This document shows positions 1-8,707 of a DNA stretch of 64,000 bases, one piece after another (position 1 is the stretch's first letter; every line of letters begins with the position of its first letter). This DNA is from Candidatus Allofournierella pullicola (lineage in GTDB: Bacteria > Bacillota > Clostridia > Oscillospirales > Ruminococcaceae). The notes under the pieces were generated by a model. The model had not been told where the DNA came from. It did not search any database and saw only the letters and a program-made list of their open reading frames with translations. The stretch spans positions 62,001 to 126,000 of the forward strand of contig DXFW01000012.1 of the NCBI GenBank assembly GCA_019114225.1, given 5' to 3'. The translations under genes and the position numbers were made by a program.

Positions 1-2
1 AC

Positions 3-143
3 TTGGCCCGCAGCCATGACGCGGCGGATTATTGCGCCCGCGCGCTGGGCTGGGTGAAGGTCCCCTGTACCGAGCAGGGCGCAATGCGCTCCATCGAGGC
101 CATTCATGCAGACCTGCTCGAAGCGATCAAGGAGGTTTTATGA
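3..143 (+). CDS. C-terminal end of a probable thymidylate-kinase-like protein (partial)
   Basis: An open frame enters from the left edge and ends at TGA 141-143; 46 residues are visible. The tail (GWVKVPC..., then RSIEAIHADLLEAI) resembles the C-terminus of the Firmicute thymidylate-kinase-like proteins, which end in a similar I-E-[DA]-IH segment. The stop overlaps the next start (ATGA at 140-143), so the two genes are probably translationally coupled. The P-loop lies outside the window, so the family call is inference from the tail only. Confidence 0.45.
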   Translation: MARSHDAADYCARALGWVKVPCTEQGAMRSIEAIHADLLEAIKEVL

Positions 144-1036
144 TCGAATTCCATCCCATCACCATCGACGATTTCGCCTGGGCCGCACCCATCATGCGCT
201 CCAGTAATTATATGTGCTGTGGCTATTCCTTCGTGACTCAGTTCATGTGGAGCCATGCCTACAACACCCACATCGCAAAATACGACGACTGGGTGCTCAT
301 CCGCAGCGATGTGGGCGACGCCTGCTATTACCTCTGGCCCGCCGGAAAAGGCGGCGATGAGCGCAAAGCCATCGAAGCGATGGAACGTGACGCGGAGCGG
401 ATCGGCCGCCCCATGTACCTCTATTCCGTTACTCTGGAGGCCAAGACCCAGCTGGAGGAGTGGTATCCGGGCAAGTTCACCATCACCTCCGACCGGGCGG
501 ACTACGACTATATCTACGAGCAGGCCAACCTGGCCGAGCTGCCCGGTCGGCGCTTTCAGAAGAAACGGAACCATGTGTCTCGTTTTATCAGAGAGAACCC
601 CGACTGGCAGTTCCACCCCCTCACCAAAGAGGATCTGCCGGCCATCCGGGCATTCAACGACGCCTGGAGCCAGTTGTACGAAAACAAGGACAACCCTGGC
701 ATTCAGACCGAGCACACTTCCATCGAACTGCTGTTCGACAATTTTGACAAGCTGGACCTGCGGGGCGGCTATGTCACGGCAGGTGGCCGTATCGTTGCCT
801 TTTCCTTTGGCAGCCCTATCAATGACCGGGTGTTCGATACTCATGTGGAAAAGGCTCTCTACGATGTGACCGGCGCTTACAACATCATCAACCGAGAGAT
901 GGCGCGCAATGTCTGCGCCGGGTTTGACCTCATCAACCGGGAAGACGATGTGGGCGATGAGGGGCTGCGGGCGGCAAAGCTGTCGTACAACCCGGATATC
1001 ATCGAGCCTAAGTATCTTGCGGCCCTGAACAAATGA
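140..1036 (+). CDS. DUF2156 family protein (LPG synthase-like acyltransferase fold)
   Basis: A 298-residue protein. I start it at ATG 140, which has AAGGAGG at 129-135 and overlaps the previous stop; a longer frame to base 32 would run into the upstream gene. The N-terminal half (MIEFHPITIDDF..., YLWPAGKGG) and the C-terminal GNAT-like half (FQKKRNHVSRF, then NREDDVGDEGLRAAK) match DUF2156, related to the C-terminal domain of phosphatidylglycerol lysyltransferases. No membrane segments are seen, so it is probably cytoplasmic. The substrate is unknown. An acetyltransferase follows closely downstream. Confidence 0.8.
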   Translation: MIEFHPITIDDFAWAAPIMRSSNYMCCGYSFVTQFMWSHAYNTHIAKYDDWVLIRSDVGDACYYLWPAGKGGDERKAIEAMERDAERIGRPMYLYSVTLEAKTQLEEWYPGKFTITSDRADYDYIYEQANLAELPGRRFQKKRNHVSRFIRENPDWQFHPLTKEDLPAIRAFNDAWSQLYENKDNPGIQTEHTSIELLFDNFDKLDLRGGYVTAGGRIVAFSFGSPINDRVFDTHVEKALYDVTGAYNIINREMARNVCAGFDLINREDDVGDEGLRAAKLSYNPDIIEPKYLAALNK

Positions 1037-1074
1037 CCGGGGCGGCAAGAGCCGGAAAGGGAGGGAAAGCGGTT

Positions 1075-1902
1075 ATGGACTGTGTCGCACAGCGGGAAGA
1101 ATTTCCCGCGCTTGCGCAGCTGTTTGTCGATTCCTTTGGCGGAAGCGAACAGTTTGCGCTGTCGGTGCTGGAGAATTTTGCCGGGGAAGGAAACGTCTTT
1201 ACCGCCCGGCAGGATGGTGTGTGCACTGCGCTGCTCTGTGCTGTGCCTGTGACGCTCTGCGGAAGGAAGGGGGCCTATTATTACGGGCTTACCACCCGAC
1301 CGGAGCAGCGGGGGACCGGCGTGATGACCTCTCTGATGGACGCTGCCCGCCAGGAGCTGGCCAGCCGGGGCGCGGCCTTTGCTGTGCTGATCCCGGCCAA
1401 TGCGCCGCTGTTCGATTTTTATGCTAAACGCGGGTTTGAAAAAGCCTTTTCCAAACGGGCGCTGCGCCGCCCGGTCCGCAACAATCTGTGGGCGCAGGCG
1501 GAGTTTGACACGGTCACAGCAAAAGGACTGCAGCAGCTGCGTCAGAAATATGCGCCGAATGCGGTGGAGCTGAACGCAGCCGGCTATACGGCGGTGCTCA
1601 CTGATCTCTACAGTCTGGGAGTCACCAGCGTGAGCACTGACCAGGGCTATGGCCTTTTCTTCAAAAAGGGAAACGAAATGCACTTCGTGGAACTCTTTGC
1701 CGACAGTGACCGCGCCGCCACGGCGCTTTTGGAGGCGGCACGGCAGAAATCGGGTTGCGAGAGCGCTTTGATGGAGCTGGGCGAAGACCAGACCCTCTTT
1801 TTGGGAGAGGGAGCAGTGCATGATTATGGCATGATCAGCTTTTTTGGCCAGCCTTTTGACGTGCGGGCTTCATATATGCGTCTGATGTTGGACGATGAAT
1901 AA
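1075..1902 (+). CDS. GNAT family N-acetyltransferase
   Basis: A 275-residue protein. An earlier ATG at 1033 overlaps the upstream stop, but the strong site AGGGAGG at 1058-1064 is placed for ATG 1075, and the recognisable domain begins right there. The acetyl-CoA loop is visible as RPEQRGTGV (the Q/RxxGxG motif), followed by the usual helix and the FYAKRGF turn. The C-terminal 130 residues form a second part seen in two-domain GNATs; the acceptor substrate cannot be read. It sits in an operon with the DUF2156 gene, which also has a GNAT-type fold. Confidence 0.8.
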   Translation: MDCVAQREEFPALAQLFVDSFGGSEQFALSVLENFAGEGNVFTARQDGVCTALLCAVPVTLCGRKGAYYYGLTTRPEQRGTGVMTSLMDAARQELASRGAAFAVLIPANAPLFDFYAKRGFEKAFSKRALRRPVRNNLWAQAEFDTVTAKGLQQLRQKYAPNAVELNAAGYTAVLTDLYSLGVTSVSTDQGYGLFFKKGNEMHFVELFADSDRAATALLEAARQKSGCESALMELGEDQTLFLGEGAVHDYGMISFFGQPFDVRASYMRLMLDDE

Positions 1903-1927
1903 AAACATACAAAGGTGGAAGTAAAAC

Positions 1928-3067
1928 ATGAACAATCAGCCACGGGAAAACATTGAACAGCGCCCGCGCCGCCGCAGGCGGGGGCCCAGCGGCTGCCTGA
2001 TCGTGCTGCTGCTGTTTGTTGCGCTGCTGATCGGCGGCGGTATCTATGGCGCTTCGGTGATCGGAGAGATCGCTGGCAAAAATGCCACGACGGAGGAAGT
2101 CACGGTGACGGTGGAGCAGGGCGAGGGCCCCACCACCATTGCCAAGCGCCTTGCGGAAGCCGGCGTGATCAAACGCCCCACGGTGTTCCGTTACTATCTG
2201 CGCTACAAAGAAGCCGCCGGCAGTCTGCAGTACGGTGAGTTCACTCTGTGCAAGGGCGCGAGCTACGACGACATCATCGAGACCATGAGCCAGTATGTCA
2301 AGCGGGATACGGTCACCATCACCTTCCCGGAAGGGATTACGGCCCAGCGGATGGCACAGCTGATGGAAGAGAACGGCCTGTGCACCGCCGAGGAGTTCCT
2401 GGCCTGTGCCAATGGCGAGGATGGCTCGGATTTCAGCCAGTACGAATTCTGGAACGAGATCCCCGATGACCCGGACATCTTTATGAAGTGCGAGGGTTAT
2501 CTTTTCCCCAACACCTATGAGTTCTTCCTGGACGACACGGTCTACAATTATGTGAACACCTTCTACGCCGAGTTTGACCGTCAGGTCACCCCGGAACTGC
2601 GCCAGCAGGCGGCAGACTGGGGCTTCACTCTGGAAGAGGCCATCACCCTGGCCAGCTTTGTGCAGGAGGAAGCCGGCAACGCCGAGGACGCCCGCGTCTC
2701 TGCCGTGTTCCACAACCGTCTGGCGGAAGGTTCGCCTTATCCCCGGCTGGAGAGCAACGTGAGCAGCTACGTCCAGAACCCGGATGACAATAACTATATC
2801 TACAACTGGATCGCTCCTTATTACGGCGGGTGGGACAACATCCCCGCAAACATCTACGCGGCTTACAACACCTATGAAAAGGAAGGCCTGCCCGCGGGCC
2901 CGGTGTCCAATCCCGGGATCGAAGCCATCAAGGCGGCACTGAACCCTGACGAGGAGTTCCTGGCGGAGAAGTATTATTTCTTTGTCACCGACAAGAACGG
3001 CAAATACTACTACGCCAAGACCGTGAGCGAGCACCAGAGCAATGTGAACGTTGCGTTCTCGCAATAA
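1928..3067 (+). CDS. mltG: Endolytic murein transglycosylase MltG (YceG-like)
   Basis: A 379-residue membrane-anchored enzyme that cuts nascent glycan strands and so helps set chain length. A basic cytoplasmic N-terminus (residues 1-20) precedes one membrane helix (about 23-46). The YceG domain follows, with the catalytic-site segment LASFVQEEAG, where Glu248 aligns with the invariant glutamate, then VFHNRL and the family's YNTYEKEGLPAGPVSNPG block. Length and layout are normal for Gram-positive MltG. The site AAAGGTGGAAG lies before ATG 1928. The downstream U32 gene matches the yrrL-yrrN neighbourhood of Bacillus, though the methyltransferase yrrM is absent. Confidence 0.95.
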   Translation: MNNQPRENIEQRPRRRRRGPSGCLIVLLLFVALLIGGGIYGASVIGEIAGKNATTEEVTVTVEQGEGPTTIAKRLAEAGVIKRPTVFRYYLRYKEAAGSLQYGEFTLCKGASYDDIIETMSQYVKRDTVTITFPEGITAQRMAQLMEENGLCTAEEFLACANGEDGSDFSQYEFWNEIPDDPDIFMKCEGYLFPNTYEFFLDDTVYNYVNTFYAEFDRQVTPELRQQAADWGFTLEEAITLASFVQEEAGNAEDARVSAVFHNRLAEGSPYPRLESNVSSYVQNPDDNNYIYNWIAPYYGGWDNIPANIYAAYNTYEKEGLPAGPVSNPGIEAIKAALNPDEEFLAEKYYFFVTDKNGKYYYAKTVSEHQSNVNVAFSQ

Positions 3068-3075
3068 AACAAAAG

Positions 3076-3110
3076 GGGCGCTGAAAGGCTTCTTTCAGCG
3101 CCCTGTTTTG
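3076..3110 (+). terminator. Rho-independent terminator after mltG
   Basis: A perfect 12-bp stem (3076-3087 with 3092-3103), a GCTT loop, then TGTTTTG. It separates mltG from the U32 gene, whose Shine-Dalgarno site AAAGGAGAG lies just after it. Confidence 0.85.
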
Positions 3111-3129
3111 TGAAAAGGAGAGAGAAAAT

Positions 3130-4362
3130 ATGCTTCCTGTGCCGGAACTGCTGGCCCCCGCGGGGGACCTTGAACGGCTGGAATATGCCCTGCGCTACGG
3201 AGCGGACGCAGTGTATGCCGGGCTGACCGAGTTTGGCATGCGCTCTGCGCCCCAGAACTTTACCCCGGAGCAGATGGCAGAAGGTGCGGCTCTTTGCCAT
3301 GCCCGGGGCAAAAAGCTCTATTTGACATTGAACACCCTGCCCACCAACGAGGAACTGAAAGAACTGCCTGAAGCCATCCGGCAGGCTTGGGCTGCCGGTG
3401 TGGATGCCTTCATCGTGGCAGACCTGGGCGTGCTGTCCATGGTCAAACAGTATGCGCCGGAGGCGGAGATACACCTTTCCACCCAGATGGGCGTTACCAA
3501 CTGGGCTGCCGCCCGTGCAGCCTATGAACTGGGGGCAAAGCGGGTGGTCCTGGCAAGGGAACTCACTTTGCAGCAAATCGCGGAGATCCGGGCCAACACT
3601 CCTGAGGATTTGGGGCTGGAGGCTTTTGTCCACGGCGCTATGTGCATGAGTGTGTCGGGGCGCTGCCTGCTCAGCCAGTATCTTGCCGGACGGGACGCCA
3701 ACCGGGGCCAGTGTGCTCAGCCCTGCCGCTGGAAATACTTTCTGATGGAAGAGACCCGCCCCGGTCAGTACATGGAAATAGGCGAAACGCCCGAGGGCAG
3801 TTATATTCTGAACGCCAACGACCTTTGCACCGCGCCCTTCATCGACCTGATCTGCGCTGCCGGCGTGGACAGCCTGAAGATCGAGGGCCGTGCCAAGACC
3901 CTCTACTATGTGGCCAGCGTCACAAGCGCCTACCGTCAGGCGCTTGACGCTTTTCTCGCGACCCCGCCGGGGGAGGACTTCCTCTGCCCGGAACGGGTAC
4001 TGGACGAGCTGGACCGCACCAGCCACCGCCGCTATTCGCCCGGATTCTACTTCGGGCCGCAGAAAGCACGGCAGGATGCCGAGACCGGCGGCTACGTGCG
4101 CAAATGGGAGTTTGTGGGTGTGGTGGAAAGCTGGCACGAAGGGCTTGCCAAGTGTACCCAGAGGGGGAAAATCACTTTGGGCGACCAACTGGAGGCTCTG
4201 ACCCCCACCGGCGAGGTGGTGCGGCTTGCTTCTGCCTGGCTGCGGAATGCGGAAGGCGAGAACATCACCAGCACCCCTCATCCTATGATGATCTACACCA
4301 TGCCCAGCGAGACGCCGCTGCCGCCCCACAGCCTGTTGCGTAAACGGCTGACCCAGGAATAA
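3130..4362 (+). CDS. Peptidase U32 family protein (TrhP/RlhA-like RNA hydroxylation)
   Basis: A 410-residue protein with the U32 signature: EAFVHGAMCMSVSGRC around residues 164-179, then RDANRGQCAQPCR. Cys172, Cys179, Cys195 and Cys199 would be the iron-sulfur ligands. The N-terminus PELLAPAGDLERLEYAL is typical. Family members such as TrhP/YrrN-YrrO are needed for prephenate-dependent 5-hydroxylation of uridine 34 in tRNA; others act on 23S rRNA or are called collagenase-like. Only one U32 gene is present, not the Bacillus tandem pair. Proximity to mltG supports the TrhP-type assignment, but the exact RNA target is inference. Confidence 0.88.
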   Translation: MLPVPELLAPAGDLERLEYALRYGADAVYAGLTEFGMRSAPQNFTPEQMAEGAALCHARGKKLYLTLNTLPTNEELKELPEAIRQAWAAGVDAFIVADLGVLSMVKQYAPEAEIHLSTQMGVTNWAAARAAYELGAKRVVLARELTLQQIAEIRANTPEDLGLEAFVHGAMCMSVSGRCLLSQYLAGRDANRGQCAQPCRWKYFLMEETRPGQYMEIGETPEGSYILNANDLCTAPFIDLICAAGVDSLKIEGRAKTLYYVASVTSAYRQALDAFLATPPGEDFLCPERVLDELDRTSHRRYSPGFYFGPQKARQDAETGGYVRKWEFVGVVESWHEGLAKCTQRGKITLGDQLEALTPTGEVVRLASAWLRNAEGENITSTPHPMMIYTMPSETPLPPHSLLRKRLTQE

Positions 4363-4402
4363 CGATTGGGCTTTGACGCCCGCCACAAAGGAGGACCGCT
4401 CA

Positions 4403-4903
4403 ATGAAACGAATCTATGCCCTTTTTTTGACCGCGTTGTTTGCGCTGGCTCTGGCCGGCTGCGGCGGGGAAGAACTGCCTGCCTCCGTGCCAGCCTCAAC
4501 GCCCGCTCCGCCCGCCAGTGAGCAGAGTGAGACTGTCCCGCAAAGTGAGGTCTCCCGGACCTGGACCGAGGAGGAAGTGCTGGAGCTGTATGAATCCGGC
4601 AGGGAAGAGAATTGGGAACAAGTGGACTGCGTGACCTTCTATGACCAGTCCAGCGACCTTGTGGGCGCTGTGCTCTTCCAGAACAGTGACACCCAAACTG
4701 CCGGCGTGGCCTTTTTGGGCGCGGACGGTTCCTGCCGCATGGGAGGCACCGACGCACCGTTGGCCGACGATCCGGGGTTTGAATATCTCGGTGACGGCGC
4801 GGTGACCTTCAAGGTGAAGGGGGAGGACGGTAAAACCCGCAGCCACACCATGAGTATCACCATTGAAGGAGTCAACGTGACCTTCAAATCAGTGGACAAG
4901 TAA
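4403..4903 (+). CDS. Putative lipoprotein of unknown function
   Basis: A 166-residue exported protein. ATG 4403 has AAAGGAGG at 4387-4394. The signal peptide MKRIYALFLTALFALALAGC ends in the lipobox LAGC, followed by a Pro/Ala/Ser-rich linker. The mature part (TWTEEEVLELYESGREENWEQVDCVTFYDQ) begins with a short acidic helix and then looks like a small beta domain. I do not recognise a family. It ends at a terminator shared with the converging helicase gene. Confidence 0.75.
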   Translation: MKRIYALFLTALFALALAGCGGEELPASVPASTPAPPASEQSETVPQSEVSRTWTEEEVLELYESGREENWEQVDCVTFYDQSSDLVGAVLFQNSDTQTAGVAFLGADGSCRMGGTDAPLADDPGFEYLGDGAVTFKVKGEDGKTRSHTMSITIEGVNVTFKSVDK

Positions 4904-4946
4904 CAAACAGGCGCGACGCCCCAAAAGGGCTTCGCGCCTGTTTGTT
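4902..4946. terminator. Bidirectional terminator between the lipoprotein and helicase genes
   Basis: A long stem (AACAAACAGGCGCG with CGCGCCTGTTTGTT) whose top continues as CGCCC/GGGC around an AAAA loop. It is A-rich on the left and T-rich on the right, so it can stop transcription from both sides of the convergent pair. Confidence 0.85.
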
Positions 4947-7284
4947 ATTCGTCTCTGCCCCAGAAGGCGGAAAGCTGTTCGGCCAGTTCCTCCGGACCGT
5001 ACAAATAGCGGCAGTTCCGCCAGTGTTCAGGGAAAAGCTGCCGGTAGCCAGCGGCGGCGAACCGGTCATCGATGAGCAGCACCACTCCTTTGTCCTCGGC
5101 AGTGCGGATGACCCGGCCTGCGGCCTGCAAGACCTTATTGAAACCGGGAAAGCGGTAGGCATAATCGAAGCCGTCTCCCCGGGTCTGTTCAAAATAGCGG
5201 CGAAGCATTTCCTGACGGGGGCCCACCTGGGGCAGTCCCACTCCAACGATGGCCGCGCCAATGAGCCGTTGGCCCACCAGGTCCACACCTTCGCCAAACA
5301 CGCCGCCCAGTACTCCAAATCCCAGAAGTGCTGCGCCGGGAGCAAAGCGGGCAAGAAACGCCTCACGGGCAGTTTCGTCCATGCCGGACTCCTGCACCAA
5401 GGTCTCTGTTTCCGGGAACAGGCGGCAAAAGACCTCATGCACCTGAGCAAGATAACTGTAACTGGGGAAAAAGGCGATATAGTTACCTTTCTGTCCGGCT
5501 GCCATGGCATGCAGATAGCGGGCGATGGCCTCCAGGCTTTGCTGCCGGTCTTTGTAGCGGGTGCTCACATCAGCGGCGCAGAATAGTCCCAGCTTTGCAG
5601 GGTCGAAGGGGCTGGGCAGCGCAGCGGTTTTTGCGTCGGCACAGCCCAGAATGTCCTTGAAATAGCCGGCAGGGGAAAGTGTGGCGCTGAACAGCACTGC
5701 ACCCCGCCCCTTGGCGAGACTGGCGTCCACAAAAGCACTGGGGTCAAGGCACAGCTGCCATACCCGCACTTCGCTGCTGCCTGCACTCACCTGGGTAACA
5801 AAATGGTCGTCGTACCATTCCGCAACCCGGAGATATTGCCGCAGATCAAAATAAAGGTCCAGCAGCGTGTCGTGAGCTTCACCCTCCCGGTGCTCCTCCA
5901 GCCACTCTTCCATCGGGCCGGTGACACGGCTCACACAGCGGTCGAACTCAGTGAGGGCGGGAGCCGAAAAGAAGGTGTGTTCCGGCTGTTCTTCGCACTG
6001 GTGGCGCAGGTCGATGAAGGCGCGGTTGAGGCGGTTCAGGGCAGTTTTGAGTTTGCTCCGGCCTTTGCCCAGCAGCTTGGAGCAGCGGAACACGTCACTT
6101 TTGCACAAGCCCGCCGAGTGCATGTCCCGAGCGCGGTCCGGCAGATTGTGTGCCTCATCCACCAGAAAGAGATGGTCGCCGCCGGATTCAAAAAAGCGCT
6201 TCAGGTTCACTACGGGATCGAACAGATAATTATAATCGCCCACAATGACGTCGCACCAAAGCGAAACGTCCAACCCGAATTCAAAGGGGCAGAGGGTGTG
6301 CCGGCGGGCCAGTTCTTCCAGCTTGGCGCGGGTAAAGTCATCTTCGTCCAGTGCCTGCCACAAAGCGTCCCGCACCCGGTCGTAGTAGCCGCGGGCATAG
6401 GGGCAGGCGTCCGGGGTGCACTCCCGTTTTTCCAGAAGACAGACCTTGTCTTTGGCGGTGAGGGTTATGCTTTTCAGGCGCAGTTCCGGCTGACTCTGGC
6501 GCAGGCGGGCCAGCGCGCCTTCGGCAGCGGTGCGGGCGGTGGTGCGGGCAGTGAGATAAAAAATACGCCCGTCGCACCCTTCGCCCATCACCTTCAGGGC
6601 GGGGAACAGAGTGCTCATGGTCTTGCCGATCCCGGTCGGAGCTTGGCAGAACAGGCGCTGACCGTCCCGCAGAGTGCGGTAAACGCCGGCGGCCATCGCC
6701 CGCTGGCCGCCGCGGTACTCTGAAAAAGGAAAGCGGAGGGCCTGCAGGCTGTCTGTGCGCTGTTCCTGCCAGCGTTGAGCCCGCTTGGCCCAGGGAGCAT
6801 AGCGGGCAAGCAGGTCTTTTACAAAGACGTCCAACTCTTCGGCAGTGAAATGCCGGGAAAAACGGATGATCTGCTCTTCATCCACCTGAAAATAGGTCAG
6901 GCGCACGGCGATTTCGGTCAGATCCTGCTGGTGCGCCCAAATGGCGGCATACACCTGGCCCTGCGCCCAATGGACCGGCTGCATATCCTCGGTGATATCT
7001 TCCAGCGGCACGGTCACTGTTTTGATCTCGTCCACGGTGACCAGCCCGTCTTCGGCAAAAATACCGTCGGCCCGCCCGTCGATGAGATAGTCCACGCCTT
7101 CCACAGTATACTCCTGCTTCAGGTAGACCTCCGCGTCGTAACCTTTTCCCTCGGCCCGTTGGAGACGGCGGTGGATACGCGCGCCTTCCGCCGCCCGGTC
7201 AAAACCGGCAAAACGGCTGTCAATGCTTCCGGTCTGCAAAAGAAACTCCACCAGCTGCCGCACCGAAAGATGAACCTGTGTCAC
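4945..7284 (-). CDS. Rad3/XPD-type DNA helicase with N-terminal PD-(D/E)XK nuclease domain
   Basis: A 779-residue protein. I start at GTG 7284, with AAGGAGG nine bases upstream; the longer TTG at 7305 lies before that site. Residues about 55-115 form a RecB/Cas4-like nuclease core: Asp69 in IDGRADG, DEIK at 85-88 and QGQVY at 108-112. The helicase has Walker A APTGIGKT (215-222), four cysteines (282, 289, 294, 332) spaced as the iron-sulfur domain of XPD/DinG helicases, and DEAH at 376-379. The C-terminal half carries a helicase motif near LQAAGRVIRT. A DNA-repair role is likely; the exact pathway is not known. Confidence 0.88.
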   Translation of the reverse strand: MTQVHLSVRQLVEFLLQTGSIDSRFAGFDRAAEGARIHRRLQRAEGKGYDAEVYLKQEYTVEGVDYLIDGRADGIFAEDGLVTVDEIKTVTVPLEDITEDMQPVHWAQGQVYAAIWAHQQDLTEIAVRLTYFQVDEEQIIRFSRHFTAEELDVFVKDLLARYAPWAKRAQRWQEQRTDSLQALRFPFSEYRGGQRAMAAGVYRTLRDGQRLFCQAPTGIGKTMSTLFPALKVMGEGCDGRIFYLTARTTARTAAEGALARLRQSQPELRLKSITLTAKDKVCLLEKRECTPDACPYARGYYDRVRDALWQALDEDDFTRAKLEELARRHTLCPFEFGLDVSLWCDVIVGDYNYLFDPVVNLKRFFESGGDHLFLVDEAHNLPDRARDMHSAGLCKSDVFRCSKLLGKGRSKLKTALNRLNRAFIDLRHQCEEQPEHTFFSAPALTEFDRCVSRVTGPMEEWLEEHREGEAHDTLLDLYFDLRQYLRVAEWYDDHFVTQVSAGSSEVRVWQLCLDPSAFVDASLAKGRGAVLFSATLSPAGYFKDILGCADAKTAALPSPFDPAKLGLFCAADVSTRYKDRQQSLEAIARYLHAMAAGQKGNYIAFFPSYSYLAQVHEVFCRLFPETETLVQESGMDETAREAFLARFAPGAALLGFGVLGGVFGEGVDLVGQRLIGAAIVGVGLPQVGPRQEMLRRYFEQTRGDGFDYAYRFPGFNKVLQAAGRVIRTAEDKGVVLLIDDRFAAAGYRQLFPEHWRNCRYLYGPEELAEQLSAFWGRDE

Positions 7285-7303
7285 GCGTTTCCACCTCCTT
7301 ACC

Positions 7304-7342
7304 AAAAATTCCCGGAGGCAAAAAACATCTGCCTCCGGGAAT
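7304..7342 (-). terminator. Terminator after the PRK06851-type ATPase gene
   Basis: A 13-bp perfect stem (7308-7320 with 7330-7342) and a 9-base loop, with a T run on the minus strand from 7308 to 7304. It lies directly upstream of the helicase Shine-Dalgarno site, so helicase expression depends on read-through or an unrecognised promoter. Confidence 0.75.
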
Positions 7343-7389
7343 CATTGTATCACAAACTGTCTGCGGCTGCACAAAAAGATGGGCCCTTA

Positions 7390-8457
7390 TTACAGTCCCA
7401 ACTGGGCCTGCAGTTCTTCCGCGGCCCGGTCCACCGCCGAAAAATCAATGGCCGCACCGTAAAGCTGTTCCATGGCGTCGTGACTGGTTTTGGCCTCCCG
7501 CTGCATGGCGCTGGCCTGGCCCAGCAGTTCAGCAGCAGCGCGCCGGTTGAAGCGCAGGCGCTTTTTGCGGCAGCGCAGCTTGGGTTTGTCTTCAAAGCGG
7601 CGGCAGTGGATGTTTTTTTGCCCCTTAAAGTTCATCGGGTGCCAGCTGTTGGAGGTGAGAAACACCAGCCGCAGCGCGGGGATGAACAGGTGCTCGATCT
7701 CGCCGCCGCCCAGCGGGCAGGGGCAGCTGATGACGCTGCAGCCGCGGCGCAGGGCCTGCTTGCGCAGTTCGTCCAGGATCAAACGGCTGCACAGACCGTA
7801 TTCGTCGTGAAATACCACCAGCGTATCCGCCAAAGCGGGGATGGTGTTATAGAAAGTGAGGACCCCTTTGGGGGTCACCGCGCTGAGCAGCCGCACCTGC
7901 TCCGTGCCTTCACTTTCGCCCCGGGGCAGATAGCGCAGCGCAAGGCGCGCCGCAAAAGAAGCCGCTTTGGCGGTATCGGTGGACCAGGCAGCGGTGGCAC
8001 GGCTGTCTGCCAGCAGCTTTGCTGCCCCGGCAATGTAGCTGGCAGCCCGCTCCTGCAGCGCTTTGCAGCGCATGGAAAGCCGCAGGATCTGCCCGCGGTT
8101 TTCGGTCAGACGTGCCGTGTCCATCGTGTGATAAAGGCTCACCACACGTTCCTGCGCGCCGGGACAGACAGGCTCCAGCGCGTGAGGAGGTGTGGCGTCT
8201 ACCACAGCGGCCCGCGGTCCGTCCAGAATGACACCGTCCAGGCTGTCCGGGTCGGAAGAACAATGGATACGCTGCACAGGCAGAGGCGAAGCCTCTGCGA
8301 TCTTGCGGATCATGGTGCTCTTGCCGCAGCCGGGGCCGCTTTTGATCAGATACATCTGACGGTCCGGTTCCTGGCACAAACGGTCAAAATAGCCGCAGAA
8401 GCCGTGCGGCCCCAGCGCACCCAGATAAAAATCCACGTTTGCGGTTTGATTGGTCAC
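7390..8457 (-). CDS. P-loop ATPase, PRK06851-like conserved protein
   Basis: A 355-residue cytoplasmic protein starting at GTG 8457 with AAAGGGG upstream. Walker A GPGCGKST is at residues 41-48, preceded by YLIKS. The layout, with YLGALGPHGFCGYFD at the front and a second weaker nucleotide-fold repeat around VVFHDEYGLCSRLI, resembles the Firmicute family PRK06851. In that family both halves normally look like P-loop domains; here the second P-loop has lost its GKS. The function is unknown. It ends at a terminator before the helicase gene. Confidence 0.6.
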   Translation of the reverse strand: MTNQTANVDFYLGALGPHGFCGYFDRLCQEPDRQMYLIKSGPGCGKSTMIRKIAEASPLPVQRIHCSSDPDSLDGVILDGPRAAVVDATPPHALEPVCPGAQERVVSLYHTMDTARLTENRGQILRLSMRCKALQERAASYIAGAAKLLADSRATAAWSTDTAKAASFAARLALRYLPRGESEGTEQVRLLSAVTPKGVLTFYNTIPALADTLVVFHDEYGLCSRLILDELRKQALRRGCSVISCPCPLGGGEIEHLFIPALRLVFLTSNSWHPMNFKGQKNIHCRRFEDKPKLRCRKKRLRFNRRAAAELLGQASAMQREAKTSHDAMEQLYGAAIDFSAVDRAAEELQAQLGL

Positions 8458-8580
8458 AAGAAACCACCCCTTTCGTTAGTCCATGGTATGCAAAAAGAAA
8501 AACAACCGCCACACTGCGAGCCGTTTTTTACCAAAAACAGGATAGAATCAGGGCAGGAACGGGCAAAGGGGGAAAAGTGA

Positions 8581-8664
8581 ATGATGGTGCGCTGTGTGGT
8601 GGTGCTGCTGTTTGTGGTGGCTTTTGTGATGTTCTGCTGTCTGCATGTGAGCGACGGTGACTGA
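8581..8664 (+). CDS. Possible 27-residue hydrophobic membrane peptide
   Basis: A short frame starting ATGATGGTG has an AAAGGGGGAAAAG ribosome site and ends at TGA just before a strong terminator hairpin. The product is one membrane helix (VVVLLFVVAFVMFCCL) with a short polar tail CLHVSDGD. It sits alone between divergent and convergent minus-strand genes, which argues for its own transcription; TAGAAT at 8543-8548 could be a -10 but no good -35 is seen. It could be a small membrane protein or a type I toxin-like peptide. Its size makes it uncertain. Confidence 0.45.
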   Translation: MMVRCVVVLLFVVAFVMFCCLHVSDGD

Positions 8665-8675
8665 GGCAAAAAAAT

Positions 8676-8705
8676 AAATGCCCGGCATTCTGTGCCGGGC
8701 ATTTT
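8676..8705. terminator. Bidirectional terminator after the small peptide and glyoxalase-like genes
   Basis: A 12-bp stem (8676-8687 with 8693-8704), loop TTCTG, A-rich on the left and TTTT on the right. It would serve the 27-residue frame on the plus strand and the glyoxalase-like gene on the minus strand. Confidence 0.8.
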
Positions 8706-8707
8706 GC

